Below, piece after piece: positions 40,667-49,363 of a stretch of 64,000 nt of DNA. Location: positions 1 through 64,000 of the forward strand of contig CAJOHN010000005.1 of NCBI GenBank assembly GCA_905234235.1, read 5' to 3'. The notes below the pieces were generated by a model that saw nothing but the letters and a program-made list of their open reading frames with translations, searched no databases and had not been told where the DNA came from. Every line of letters starts with the position of its first letter. The stretch's first letter is position 1. The position numbers and the translations under genes were made by a program. The stretch is from an uncultured Selenomonadaceae bacterium. Lineage in GTDB: Bacteria; Bacillota; Negativicutes; Selenomonadales; Selenomonadaceae.

Positions 40667-41191
40667 TTATCGCTCCCCCAAAATTTTTTGTAACTTGACG
40701 CCGAGAATAGCCGCCGCCGTAGCCTTGAGGATGTCGCCGAGTATAAACGGCAAGACCGCTATTGTAAACGCCTCGAAAAAATTCACGCCCATTAAAATCA
40801 TCATCGAGATTAGCCCGCCCGCGTAGGTTATCGGCACTGCGATTAGGACGTTTGCCAGCAAGTACCGTTTGAAATTTGGTTCCGCGCCCTTTGCCGAACT
40901 TAGCAACGGGTAAGCGACGAGCCACGCGAAATAAAATCCTCCGACGGGACTTAATAACCTTGCTAAACCTTGTCCGCTTGCGAATACGGGAACGCCTACT
41001 GCTCCAAGTAAAATGTATATTAAAATTACTGTAAACGTTTGTCGCGGCGATAAAAGGTAAGCCGTTAAACTCATTGCGAAAGTCAAAGCAGTCACGTAAC
41101 CGGGTGTGAACGGCAATGGGAACGCGATATAAGCCGTCACACAACACAGCGCGACGCACAGGGATATTTTCGTTAAGTCTCTCGCTTGCAT
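40667..41191 (-). CDS. bioY: Biotin transporter substrate-binding component BioY
   Basis: The 174-residue membrane protein has about six helices and the BioY signature around RLLSPVGGFYFAWLVAYPL and ILGDILKATAAAILG. It is the S-component of an ECF-type biotin importer or works alone. Start ATG 41191 after GGAGGCGG. Cotranscribed with bioB behind the 41220-41248 promoter. Confidence 0.9.
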   Translation of the reverse strand: MQARDLTKISLCVALCCVTAYIAFPLPFTPGYVTALTFAMSLTAYLLSPRQTFTVILIYILLGAVGVPVFASGQGLARLLSPVGGFYFAWLVAYPLLSSAKGAEPNFKRYLLANVLIAVPITYAGGLISMMILMGVNFFEAFTIAVLPFILGDILKATAAAILGVKLQKILGER

Positions 41192-41219
41192 GAAATTTCC
41201 GCCTCCAATCAACGCGCCG

Positions 41220-41248
41220 ATTATACATTGCGTAATTGTCAACGTCAA
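41220..41248 (-). promoter_or_regulatory. Promoter of bioYB
   Basis: On the minus strand TTGACG (41248-41243), 17-nt spacer, TATAAT (41225-41220), 28 nt before bioY. Confidence 0.6.
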
Positions 41249-41267
41249 ATTTTTAGAATGTTAACCT
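41236..41267. promoter_or_regulatory. Possible BirA operator
   Basis: TTGTCAAC (41236-41243), 16 bases, GTTAACCT (41260-41267) resembles the BirA half-sites TTGTTAAC and GTTAACAA (7 of 8 and 6 of 8) and overlaps the bioYB -35 box. Inferred from similarity only. Confidence 0.35.
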
Positions 41268-41310
41268 GTAAATTTTTTCTGTATGTGCTAAAATTTTTGG
41301 GGTGATGAAA

Positions 41311-42372
41311 ATGTTTGCAAGGAAATTGACGCGCCAAATCAGCGTCGGGAGAATTAAAATTGGCGGCGACGCTCCGATAAGTATTCAATCGATGACGAAC
41401 ACGAAAACGCAAGACGCGGCGGCGACGGTCGAGCAAATTCAAAAGTTAGCGGCGGAAGGTTGCGACATTGTACGCGTAGCCGTGCCCGATATGTCGGCGG
41501 CGAAGGCTTTAGGGAAAATAATTTCAGCAGTTGCCGTGCCGATTATCGCGGACATACACTTTGATTATAAACTCGCGCTTGAATCGATTAATCAAGGTGT
41601 GGCGGCGTTGCGTTTGAATCCGGGTAATATCGGCGGGGCGGCTCACGTTCGGGAAGTTGTACAATCTGCGCGGCTGGCGAACATACCGATAAGAATTGGC
41701 GTCAATGCGGGCTCGTTAAGTCGGAAACTTTTGCAGAAATACGGCGGCGCGACACCTGAGGCTTTAGTTGAATCGGCAATGGAACACGTGGCGATTTTAG
41801 AGGCGGAAGATTTTTTCGACATAAAAATTTCGTTGAAAGCTCACGACGTGCCGTTGACATTGGCGGCTTATCGGTTGATGAGCGCGAAAAAAAATTACCC
41901 GCTACACGTCGGCATAACGGAGGCGGGCACGGTTAATAGCGGCGTCATAAAGTCGGCGGTTGGAATCGGTGCGTTGTTAGCGGAGGGCATTGGCGATACG
42001 ATTAGAGTTTCGTTGACGGGCGACCCTATCATCGAGGTTAAAGTTGCTAAGGAAATTTTAAAGTCGCTTGGACTTCGTGACGGCGGAGTTACGTTTATAG
42101 CCTGTCCGACTTGCGGGCGCACTAAGATTAATCTTCCTGAAATTGCCGCGCAGGTTGAGGATAAAATTTCTTCCGTGAATAAAAAACTGACGGTCGCGGT
42201 AATGGGTTGCGTAGTGAATGGCCCCGGCGAGGCGCGTACTGCTGACGTTGGAATTGCCGGAGCCGACGGCGAGGGGATTATTTTCCGCAAAGGAATTATC
42301 GTCCGCAAAGTCCCCGAAGCTGAACTTGTCGCCGAACTTTTCAAAGAGATTGACGCGATTATCAAAGCATAA
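41311..42372 (+). CDS. ispG: 4-hydroxy-3-methylbut-2-enyl diphosphate synthase
   Basis: The 353-residue IspG/GcpE has the TIM barrel (PISIQSMTNTKTQDAAAT; ADIHFDYKLAL; LRLNPGNIG) and the C-terminal [4Fe-4S] ligands CPTCGRT and MGCVVNGPGEA. It makes HMBPP in the MEP isoprenoid pathway. Start ATG 41311 after GGGGTGATG. Terminator at 42379-42406. Confidence 0.95.
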   Translation: MFARKLTRQISVGRIKIGGDAPISIQSMTNTKTQDAAATVEQIQKLAAEGCDIVRVAVPDMSAAKALGKIISAVAVPIIADIHFDYKLALESINQGVAALRLNPGNIGGAAHVREVVQSARLANIPIRIGVNAGSLSRKLLQKYGGATPEALVESAMEHVAILEAEDFFDIKISLKAHDVPLTLAAYRLMSAKKNYPLHVGITEAGTVNSGVIKSAVGIGALLAEGIGDTIRVSLTGDPIIEVKVAKEILKSLGLRDGGVTFIACPTCGRTKINLPEIAAQVEDKISSVNKKLTVAVMGCVVNGPGEARTADVGIAGADGEGIIFRKGIIVRKVPEAELVAELFKEIDAIIKA

Positions 42373-42378
42373 AAAATT

Positions 42379-42406
42379 ACCCGCCGAAATCCTCGACGGG
42401 TTTTTA
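42379..42406. terminator. Terminator between ispG and the PTS gene
   Basis: ACCCG (42379-42383) pairs with CGGGT (42397-42401), with CGA/TCG inside and T5 after it; works for both convergent genes. Confidence 0.7.
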
Positions 42407-42452
42407 TTTAAGGAAGGATATTATTCACTCGAAACTTTGAAACGTGAACGAC

Positions 42453-44654
42453 TTAGCCGAGAACCTCGAGCAAGTCATCGGAGCCCGCTTTGACGTTGCC
42501 GGTCTTGAGCGGACGAACAGTGCCGTAAGCGGAAGAATTGGTGACGATAAGCGGCGTGACGACAGGATAGCCAGCCTTCTTAATCGCTTTGATGTCGAAC
42601 GTGACGAGGAGGTCGCCGCGTTTGACTTCCTGCCCGTCAGTGACGTGAACCTCGAAGTTCTCGCCGTTGAGTTTGACGGTATCGATACCGATATGCATGA
42701 GCAATTCCGCGCCGTCAGGCGTAACCATACCGACTGCGTGTTTGGTCGGGAAGATAAGCGTAATCGTGCCGTCAGCCGGAGCAACCAACTTACCTTCGGT
42801 CGGGTCGACAGCAACACCGTCGCCCATTGCACGAGAGGAGAATCCGTCATCGGGAACTTCATTCATAAGCAACATCTTACCCGTCAAGTGCGCGCCAAAT
42901 ACGCCGTCTTTCATCTTGGGTTTTTCAGGTTCAGCAGGCGCCGCAGAAGCTCCGCCGCCGCTTGCGCCTTCCAGAATCGAACGGTCAATCTTGCCTGCGC
43001 GGATGTCTTCAACGAATTCCTCAAAGTTCGCCTTAACAATCGTGACGCTCGGTCCGTAAATGACTTGGATAGCGTTGCCTTTGATAACGACGCCGCCCGC
43101 GCCTGTAGATTTAAGAATACCTTCATTAACTTTGGAGCCGTCAACCAACGTCAAGCGGAGACGCGTTGCGCAGCAGTCAATTTCAGTAACGTTATCGACA
43201 CCGCCGACACCGCTAAGAATCGTAGCAGATTTTTGTTGGTCAGGAGTAAGGCTTGAAAGAGCCGCCGAACCTGCGCCGCCACCTGCAACGCCGACGCCGG
43301 TAGCTTTGCGGTATTCGTCTTTGGACATCATCTTTACTTCCTCATCGTCAGCTTCACGACCTGGAGTTTTCAAATCCCATTTCATGATAAAGAACTTAAA
43401 CGTGACGAAGTAAATAACCGCGAACGCCGCGAATAACGGCAACATCATAACCCAGTTAGTTTTATCGTTACCGGGCAAGACGCCGTAGAGGATAAAGTCA
43501 ATTAAACCGTCGGAGAAAGTTGTACCCATTGCAATGCCCATGATATGGCAAGCCGCAAATGAGCAACCCGCAAAGAAAACGTGAATCATGAAGAGTTCCT
43601 TTGCGAGGAAGAGGAACGTAAATTCGATAGGCTCGGTGATACCGGTAAGGAACGAAGTTAAGCCGACCGAGAATAACAGGGAACCAGCCGCCTCTTTCTT
43701 TTCGGGACGAGCGCAAGTGTACATAGCGAACGCCGCCGCCGGAAGACCCGCCATCATGAAGGGGAATTTACCCATTAAGAAACGAGCCGCGTCAACCGAG
43801 AAATGTTCCGTGTTCGGCGAGGCGAGTTCGGCGAAGAAAATATTCTGTGCGCCCATGACGGTTTGACCGTCGATAACAGCCGTGCCGCCGAGACCTGTTT
43901 GCCAGAAAGGCAGATAGAAAATATGATGCAAACCAAAGGGGATAAGAGCACGTTCACAGCAACCAAAGAAGAAGGTACCGAAGTAACCCGCCGCTTGAAC
44001 TATGCCGCCGAGTGCGAAGATACCGCTCTGAACGAACGGCCAAACAAAATACAGAATGACGCCCGTAACCGTACCGAAAATCATACAGACAATCGGGACA
44101 AAACGCGTGCCGCCAAAGAATGAAAACGCGGGCGGAAGTTGCATTTTGTAGAAACGGTTACAAAGTTCAGCCGCAACCAAGCCCGTAATGATACCCGCGA
44201 AAACACCCATCTGCAAAGTGACGATACCAAGCACAGATGTTATCGCGCCTTCTTTAACGCTGGGGTCAATGGAGCCGTCAGCATGAATCGAGCCGTCAAG
44301 CCCCAAGAAAACGTGAATCGTAGTCAAAAGTACAAGATAAAAAATTGCCGCGCCGAGAACTGCGATACCTTTCTCTTTTTTCGCCATACCGAGAGCAACC
44401 GCCAATGCGAATATTAACGGCAAGTTACCGAAAATTGCTCCGCCGACGTTCGAGAGAATAAGCATGAAACTAAACAGCGCACTGCCGGGATGAAGAGCAC
44501 TTTCCAAGCCGTAAGCCGCGATAGTCGTCGGGTTCGAGAACGATGCACCAATACCTAACAACACGCCCGCGAACGGCAACACGGCAATCGGCAGGAACAA
44601 CGACTTACCGATTTGTTGCGCTACGGCAAATGCCGAACTTCCTCCTTCACTCAT
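42453..44654 (-). CDS. ptsG: PTS system glucose-type EIICBA component
   Basis: The 733-residue permease has domain order IIC (about residues 1-415, with GGTRFVPI and ERALIPFGLHH as in the glucose family), IIB (about 460-540, phospho-Cys in DCCATRLRLTLVD) and IIA (about 580-733, phospho-His in LLMHIGIDTVKLNGE). It imports and phosphorylates glucose, or possibly N-acetylglucosamine, taking phosphate from HPr. RBS AAGGAGG. A long leader with a hairpin separates it from its promoter at 44830-44858. Confidence 0.9.
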   Translation of the reverse strand: MSEGGSSAFAVAQQIGKSLFLPIAVLPFAGVLLGIGASFSNPTTIAAYGLESALHPGSALFSFMLILSNVGGAIFGNLPLIFALAVALGMAKKEKGIAVLGAAIFYLVLLTTIHVFLGLDGSIHADGSIDPSVKEGAITSVLGIVTLQMGVFAGIITGLVAAELCNRFYKMQLPPAFSFFGGTRFVPIVCMIFGTVTGVILYFVWPFVQSGIFALGGIVQAAGYFGTFFFGCCERALIPFGLHHIFYLPFWQTGLGGTAVIDGQTVMGAQNIFFAELASPNTEHFSVDAARFLMGKFPFMMAGLPAAAFAMYTCARPEKKEAAGSLLFSVGLTSFLTGITEPIEFTFLFLAKELFMIHVFFAGCSFAACHIMGIAMGTTFSDGLIDFILYGVLPGNDKTNWVMMLPLFAAFAVIYFVTFKFFIMKWDLKTPGREADDEEVKMMSKDEYRKATGVGVAGGGAGSAALSSLTPDQQKSATILSGVGGVDNVTEIDCCATRLRLTLVDGSKVNEGILKSTGAGGVVIKGNAIQVIYGPSVTIVKANFEEFVEDIRAGKIDRSILEGASGGGASAAPAEPEKPKMKDGVFGAHLTGKMLLMNEVPDDGFSSRAMGDGVAVDPTEGKLVAPADGTITLIFPTKHAVGMVTPDGAELLMHIGIDTVKLNGENFEVHVTDGQEVKRGDLLVTFDIKAIKKAGYPVVTPLIVTNSSAYGTVRPLKTGNVKAGSDDLLEVLG

Positions 44655-44829
44655 CTTAAAACCTCCTTACCATAAAACCCAAAACAATATCCGTTATACG
44701 AGTGAATCAATATCCTCCTTCCCCACTTATTTTTATTTTTTATTTGGAGCCACCACCCACTCGCGCTCCGCTCGCAAAAGGAGGACGACCCTTAACGAGC
44801 CTCCTCCTCTTGCAAAATATTTTCATGCA
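44655..44829 (-). other. Long 5' leader of the PTS gene with an attenuator-like hairpin
   Basis: The minus-strand transcript would carry about 170 nt before the ATG. It contains a small TTGCA/TGCAA helix, then GGAGGA/TCCTCC (44807-44802 with 44785-44780) followed by TTTT. Glucose-type PTS genes in Firmicutes are often controlled by antitermination (GlcT/LicT), which needs such a leader; the protein-binding RAT sequence was not recognised. Confidence 0.35.
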
Positions 44830-44858
44830 ATTATACACATAGCCCCGCCGTTTGTCTA
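44830..44858 (-). promoter_or_regulatory. Promoter of the PTS gene
   Basis: On the minus strand TAGACA (44858-44853), 17-nt spacer, TATAAT (44835-44830). Confidence 0.65.
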
Positions 44859-44879
44859 GCGATTATTTTTGTTTAAGCC

Positions 44880-45155
44880 TCAGTAGCAATCGAAAGCCCG
44901 AATCGCGCCGAATTGAATGTACTTACTTGCCGCGACGGGGTCGCCCTCAGTTATCTCCATTTCAACAGTATTGAGGTCGTCTGTTGCGATTTGCACACGT
45001 TCCGCGCCGTATTCTTCCTTAACTCTCTTCCAAAGATTTTTCCGCGAAGTTTTTGTATCCTTGAAAACTTCTCGGTTGTAAAAAATATTCATGGAGGCTT
45101 GGCTTTTATCGGCGTCGCAGTTGAAAAAAATAAAGGCTTTGCCGGGTTTTGGCAT
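44880..45155 (-). CDS. Small conserved hypothetical protein
   Basis: The 91-residue soluble protein (starting MPKPGKAFIFFNCDADKSQASMN) shows a beta-rich start and a charged helix (SRKNLWKRVKEEYGAERV). It is not recognised. RBS AAGGGAG and a good promoter (45193-45221) make it a one-gene unit. Confidence 0.7.
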   Translation of the reverse strand: MPKPGKAFIFFNCDADKSQASMNIFYNREVFKDTKTSRKNLWKRVKEEYGAERVQIATDDLNTVEMEITEGDPVAASKYIQFGAIRAFDCY

Positions 45156-45192
45156 TAATAAAAACTCCCTTCAGAAATTTTGATACGCGGCG

Positions 45193-45221
45193 ATTATACC
45201 CAATTCCGCTCTCCCACGCAA
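45193..45221 (-). promoter_or_regulatory. Promoter of the 91-residue gene
   Basis: On the minus strand TTGCGT (45221-45216), 17-nt spacer, TATAAT (45198-45193). Confidence 0.6.
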
Positions 45222-45227
45222 GACACG

Positions 45228-45252
45228 AAAAAAGCCCGCCGCGCAGGCGAGC
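45228..45252 (-). terminator. Terminator containing the iterated octamer
   Basis: On the minus strand GCTCGCC/GGCGGGC (45252-45246 with 45240-45234, one mismatch) is followed by T6. The loop and stem contain CTGCGCGG (45246-45239), so one copy of the iterated word sits in a terminator. Confidence 0.65.
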
Positions 45253-45258
45253 TTGTGA

Positions 45259-45621
45259 TTAATTATCGAAAAGCTTTTCTTTATCTTGCCAAATTCCTCT
45301 ATACGGCACTGATTTAAATTGCACAAAATCCTTCAGCGGAGTATAGCCGTTTTTGATGAGCAACTCACGTATTTCCGTGTAGTTATCATTGTCAGCTATG
45401 ACGATATAACATTTGTCGCTTTTAAAAGTGCACTGTTTGAAGTCAAGTACATCGAGTTCAAGATTTTTAATCTCACTAGTTTTAACTTCGTCAGGCTTAT
45501 GGTAAATGCACGCCGAAACTTTCACGCCGCCCAAAAGCAAGTCATAGTAGGCGACCATAAGCTCAGAAGGTTTCTTCCCGAATATGCAAACCTCGCGCCC
45601 ATTAAGTACTTTATGCAACAT
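45259..45621 (-). CDS. Hypothetical protein, possibly the detached C-terminal domain of the FkbH-like gene
   Basis: The 120-residue product resembles one half of a small Rossmann-type domain (GREVCIFGKKPSELMVAYYDLLL, then KSDKCYIVIADNDNYTEIRELLIKNGY), as in sugar-nucleotide acyltransferase N-domains. The ATG overlaps the upstream stop and has no clear RBS. Loss of one base from the C9 tract upstream would join it in-frame to the FkbH-like protein, so it may not be an independent gene. Confidence 0.55.
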   Translation of the reverse strand: MLHKVLNGREVCIFGKKPSELMVAYYDLLLGGVKVSACIYHKPDEVKTSEIKNLELDVLDFKQCTFKSDKCYIVIADNDNYTEIRELLIKNGYTPLKDFVQFKSVPYRGIWQDKEKLFDN

Positions 45622-47371
45622 GCAAGGCTTTGGAGAATGGTACGGGGGGGGGATTATTTTTCTTTATAGCATCTGCAATTTCTATGAACAAATTAAATGC
45701 CGTCTGAGCTTTTAGATGAAAAACATAATCTGTTACATCGTCACGCGAGCGAATCACTTTATTAATGTCAACGAAAATAAATTTCTCTCTATGCGCATTG
45801 CAAACACGAGCGATAACTTCATTCAAGGTGAGAATTTGTTTTCGGGCTTCTGGGCAATGCGGTAAATAACTACGGAAAAAATCTAAAACCGGACCGTTTA
45901 TCAAAATGATTTTGGTTTTCTTAGGCACCTGCGCGGCAATCCACAATAAATTTTCCTCAAATCTCTCGGGCGTAATGTAATGCCCTTCGTCAAAATTATC
46001 CTTCAGCCAAGCGCGTTGTTGTTCATAACTTGCAGGTTTTCCGTCTGAAATGTTTATCACGCTTGTGGAGCCAAACTTTCTATCCGGACTTAAAACGACC
46101 CTTAAGTTGGGATTTTTCTTGTTTTTGTAGACTTGGTAAATCATATCGTCGTGAAAAGAAATAATGGCATAATCCCATATATCATCAAAAATATTCGATT
46201 TAAAGACATTAGACCTTGTATAGTTGTAAAAATGGCGGCGGCAAAAATTTTTTTCGTCAACCGTCATATCGTACTGCGATCTTATGTATTCCGTGCCGAC
46301 ATTAACGCCGCGTTCATTACCAACAAAAACGTTACATTCGTATAGAAAATAATTATTCGGCAAAGAAAAATGAGCAATCGGATTATACAAATCACAAGCT
46401 CCCAAAGCAAAAATATTAACCTGTGATTCGTCCGTCAGAATTTTCTCAATAGATTCTTCTGCAAATTCGTGCATAGAGCCGTTTACAACTTTTATGTAAT
46501 CGATTCTCGTATCCTGTGAAAGTTGTGACGCTGTAATACCTTCGACTTTTACTTTCGGATAACCCAGATACTGATAAACAAAATGTTCTACGCCCATATT
46601 TATGATTCGGCAGGAGAAAACAAAATGAATCAAGTTCCTTTGATAAAGCGAATAAAATCCTATCAGCCCGTAATCGCCGAAATTATCTGTGGCTCGAATT
46701 AGCCGAGTTTCAATGTTTGGATCCTTTAAAAGGGTAAGCAATTCATCGGGCGACATTCTATTTTTGGTAAAGTTAAGCTGATTTGTTCTCTCTGTCAGTT
46801 CACACAATCTGTCGAACAAAGCTCGATTTGTGACGGGTAAAAATTCCAAACGAATGTCGCTGTTACGTAAAAAATCTTCATTAGATGAGAAAGTTTTCTT
46901 AGCTTCTGTCTTTTCTTCAAGTTGCTTGTACTGTTCCAAACGTGAGTGTCCGCCTTCAATGCTACTTATTAGACAGTTGAAAAATAGTTCGCAATTACTT
47001 TCGCGAAGAACATTCAGTTCTGGGTTGTAGTACAGAGCCTCGCGCAGATTTGCTATTTGGTCATCAATAAAAATGGTATTTACGACACGCAAGTGCATTT
47101 CGTCTAAGATGGATTGAATCATCTGTCCTTTAGGGGCGAAATCAATCTTTGGAAAAACAAAAAAATCCCATAAGCCCATTTCGACCAAAACCTTTTTAGC
47201 TTGCTCGAAATTATTTTTGGAACAAATGGAATTTACAATGCCGCGAGCAGTCAAGTCCTTGATAATTTTTGCGCGTTCAAGAATCAAAGCGGGAGTATCT
47301 CCCTCAGCTAAAGTCCCGCGCCATAAGGTATTGTCCAAATCCCAGACGACGAGTTTTATTTTTAGAGCCAA
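45611..47371 (-). CDS. FkbH-like HAD-IIIC protein with C-terminal SGNH-like region
   Basis: The 586-residue protein starts with a HAD phosphatase motif (VVWDLDNTLWRGTL) and the FkbH-type body (IFIDDQIANLREAL; LNFTKNRMSPDELL; SCRIINMGVEHFVYQ). The second half (IFALGACDLYNPIAHF; ILINGPVLDFFRSYLP) looks like an SGNH/GSCFA-type domain. Related proteins load or transfer acyl units in surface glycan or polyketide pathways. TTG start 47371 after AGGAGGA. Near the 3' end a C9 tract (45644-45652) encodes Pro-Pro-Pro, a likely frame-slippage site. Confidence 0.75.
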   Translation of the reverse strand: MALKIKLVVWDLDNTLWRGTLAEGDTPALILERAKIIKDLTARGIVNSICSKNNFEQAKKVLVEMGLWDFFVFPKIDFAPKGQMIQSILDEMHLRVVNTIFIDDQIANLREALYYNPELNVLRESNCELFFNCLISSIEGGHSRLEQYKQLEEKTEAKKTFSSNEDFLRNSDIRLEFLPVTNRALFDRLCELTERTNQLNFTKNRMSPDELLTLLKDPNIETRLIRATDNFGDYGLIGFYSLYQRNLIHFVFSCRIINMGVEHFVYQYLGYPKVKVEGITASQLSQDTRIDYIKVVNGSMHEFAEESIEKILTDESQVNIFALGACDLYNPIAHFSLPNNYFLYECNVFVGNERGVNVGTEYIRSQYDMTVDEKNFCRRHFYNYTRSNVFKSNIFDDIWDYAIISFHDDMIYQVYKNKKNPNLRVVLSPDRKFGSTSVINISDGKPASYEQQRAWLKDNFDEGHYITPERFEENLLWIAAQVPKKTKIILINGPVLDFFRSYLPHCPEARKQILTLNEVIARVCNAHREKFIFVDINKVIRSRDDVTDYVFHLKAQTAFNLFIEIADAIKKNNPPPVPFSKALHVA

Positions 47372-47402
47372 GACACTTCCTCCTCAGTTTCAGGAAACAA
47401 AA

Positions 47403-47479
47403 TGGCGACCCGGATCGGACTTGAACCGACGACCTCCGCCGTGACAGGGCGGCATTCTAACCAACTAAACTACCGGGCC
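47403..47479 (-). tRNA. tRNA-Asp(GTC)
   Basis: Acceptor GGCCCGG/CCGGGTC, anticodon loop CTGTCAC (GTC), and encoded CCA; third gene of the Lys-Glu-Asp tRNA operon. Confidence 0.95.
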
Positions 47480-47485
47480 GCTATA

Positions 47486-47560
47486 TGGTGACGCCAGCGG
47501 GATTCGAACCCACGAACCCGCCGTGAAAGGGCGGTGTCTTAACCTCTTGACGATGGCGCC
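47486..47560 (-). tRNA. tRNA-Glu(TTC)
   Basis: Acceptor GGCGCCA/TGGCGTC, anticodon loop CTTTCAC (TTC), T loop TTCGAAT and encoded CCA; middle gene of the tRNA operon. Confidence 0.95.
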
Positions 47561-47564
47561 GCTT

Positions 47565-47640
47565 TGGTGATCCGCCCGGAACTCGAATCCGGGACACCCT
47601 GATTAAAAGTCAGGTGCTCTACCGACTGAGCTAGCGAATC
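47565..47640 (-). tRNA. tRNA-Lys(TTT)
   Basis: Acceptor GATTCGC/GCGGATC, anticodon loop CTTTTAA (TTT), T loop TTCGAGT and encoded CCA; first gene of the tRNA operon. Confidence 0.95.
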
Positions 47641-47657
47641 ACGAATCAACGGAGCGC

Positions 47658-47686
47658 AATATACCACACCTTTGGGATTTTGGCAA
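47658..47686 (-). promoter_or_regulatory. Promoter of the tRNA Lys-Glu-Asp operon
   Basis: On the minus strand TTGCCA (47686-47681), 17-nt spacer, TATATT (47663-47658). Confidence 0.6.
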
Positions 47687-47732
47687 GTACTTTTTGAAAA
47701 AATTTTTTCTGCCGCCTCAAAAACTTTCCACA

Positions 47733-47761
47733 TTGTCATTTGCCGCGCTAAAAGTTATAAT
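47733..47761 (+). promoter_or_regulatory. Promoter of serA
   Basis: TTGTCA (47733-47738), 17-nt spacer, TATAAT (47756-47761), 33 nt before the ATG. Confidence 0.65.
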
Positions 47762-47794
47762 CAGCCGACAACAATTAAAGGAGATTGATTCACA

Positions 47795-49363
47795 ATGTAT
47801 CATATTTTAGCCGCCGACGGCATTGCCAACGAGGGTATCGACTTGCTCAGAAAAAATTTCGACGTTGAAGTCCGCGATAAAATTTCTCACGAAGAACTTT
47901 TGGAGGTTATTCCGAAGTTCGACGCGCTGATTGTACGTTCCGCTTCCAAAGTTACTGCTGATATTTTGGAGCGCGGCAAAAATCTTAAAATTATCGGGCG
48001 TGCCGGCGTCGGAGTTGATAATATCGACGTGCAAGCCGCCACTGAACGCGGAATTATCGTTATCAACTCGCCCGACGGCAATACTATCGCTGCTACTGAA
48101 CATACTTTCGCCATGATGCTTGCCGTAAGCCGCAATATTCCCCAAGCTAATCAAGTTATGCACAGCGGCGGCTGGGATAGGAAAAAATTCGTCGGCGTCG
48201 AGCTTAGAAATAAAACTTTGGCGATTATCGGGCTTGGAAAAATCGGCGCGGGCGTCGCTAAACGCGCTCAATCCTTTGATATGAACGTTATCGCTTACGA
48301 CCCGTTTGTCAGCGAGGAACGCGCTAAAAATCTCGGCGTCAAACTCGTTGAACTTGACGAATTATTTAAAACTGCCGATTTTATTACCGTCCACATGCCG
48401 CTGACTGCTAAAACTCGCGATATGATTGCCTTGCCACAGATGAAAATAATGAAGCCAACCGTCCGACTGATAAACTGCGCTCGCGGCGGCATTATAAACG
48501 AATCCGATTTGGTAACCGCGTTGACGGAAAAAATTATTGCGGGCGCGGCTATTGATGTTTACGAAAATGAACCGCTCGCTGAAGATTCGCCGCTGAGAAC
48601 TTTGTCGAATATAATTTTAACCCCGCACTTGGGAGCCTCGACCGTTGAAGCGCAAATCGGCGTCTCTGTTGACGTTGCTAAGGGAATTTTCGACGCGCTG
48701 AACAATCGTCCCGTCGCTACCGCAGTAAACTTGCCGCACATTCCAAGCCATATCCTTGAGAAACTCGCGCCTTACCTTGATTTGGGTGAACGTCTCGGCA
48801 GAACTGTTACGGGCATGAGCAAGGAGCCGATTTCCAGCGTTCAAGTCAAAGTCAACGGCAAAATCGCTGATATGAATTCCAGTTTAATCTCGACGGCAGT
48901 TTTAAAGGGCATGCTGAGTGCCGCGCTTGAACATGTCAACCTCGTAAACGCGAACATTTTGGCGGCGGAAAGAGGCATTCATCTCTCCGAAATTAAATCC
49001 GGCATTGCCCGCGACTTTTCTAATCTTGTAACCGTCTCTGCGAACGGAAATATCGTTACGGGCACGCTTTTTGGCAACGAGGGGCGCATTGTCTCGATAA
49101 ATAATTTCCGCGTCGACGTTGACCCGCACGCCAGAATTTTAATTTGCCCGCATATTAACTGCCCCGGCGTCATCGGCGCGGTCGGAACGCTTCTTGCTAA
49201 GCACAACATAAATATTTCAAGTATGCAAGTTGGCAAAGCGGAGATTGAGGGCAGAAATTTAATGGTCTTGACTGTCGACAATCCGATTCCGCAGTTTGTC
49301 CTCGACGAGATGAAAAATCTTGAGCCGATTTTCGACGTTACGCCCGTCGCTTACGATGTTTAA
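47795..49363 (+). CDS. serA: D-3-phosphoglycerate dehydrogenase
   Basis: The 522-residue long-form enzyme has the NAD-binding IIGLGKIGAGVAKRA, the catalytic Arg-Glu-His set (LINCARGGIINE; ENEPLAEDSP; LTPHLGAST), an allosteric substrate-binding domain and a C-terminal ACT domain (HINCPGVIGAVGTLLAKHNINISSM) for serine feedback. It starts serine synthesis. RBS AAAGGAGAT. Overlaps comEA by 8 nt. Confidence 0.96.
   Translation: MYHILAADGIANEGIDLLRKNFDVEVRDKISHEELLEVIPKFDALIVRSASKVTADILERGKNLKIIGRAGVGVDNIDVQAATERGIIVINSPDGNTIAATEHTFAMMLAVSRNIPQANQVMHSGGWDRKKFVGVELRNKTLAIIGLGKIGAGVAKRAQSFDMNVIAYDPFVSEERAKNLGVKLVELDELFKTADFITVHMPLTAKTRDMIALPQMKIMKPTVRLINCARGGIINESDLVTALTEKIIAGAAIDVYENEPLAEDSPLRTLSNIILTPHLGASTVEAQIGVSVDVAKGIFDALNNRPVATAVNLPHIPSHILEKLAPYLDLGERLGRTVTGMSKEPISSVQVKVNGKIADMNSSLISTAVLKGMLSAALEHVNLVNANILAAERGIHLSEIKSGIARDFSNLVTVSANGNIVTGTLFGNEGRIVSINNFRVDVDPHARILICPHINCPGVIGAVGTLLAKHNINISSMQVGKAEIEGRNLMVLTVDNPIPQFVLDEMKNLEPIFDVTPVAYDV

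Noticed and set aside
40665-41228. N-terminal extension of bioB
   Set aside because: The frame is open but overlaps bioY completely and is Arg-rich nonsense; the TTG at 40664 has a proper RBS.
44880-47371. Genomic island around the FkbH-like gene
   Set aside because: Slightly more AT-rich, and flanked by tRNAs, but no integrase, repeats or other mobile signature was seen.
47403-47640. Long ORFs over the tRNA operon
   Set aside because: They run through three well-folded tRNA genes and have no family resemblance.
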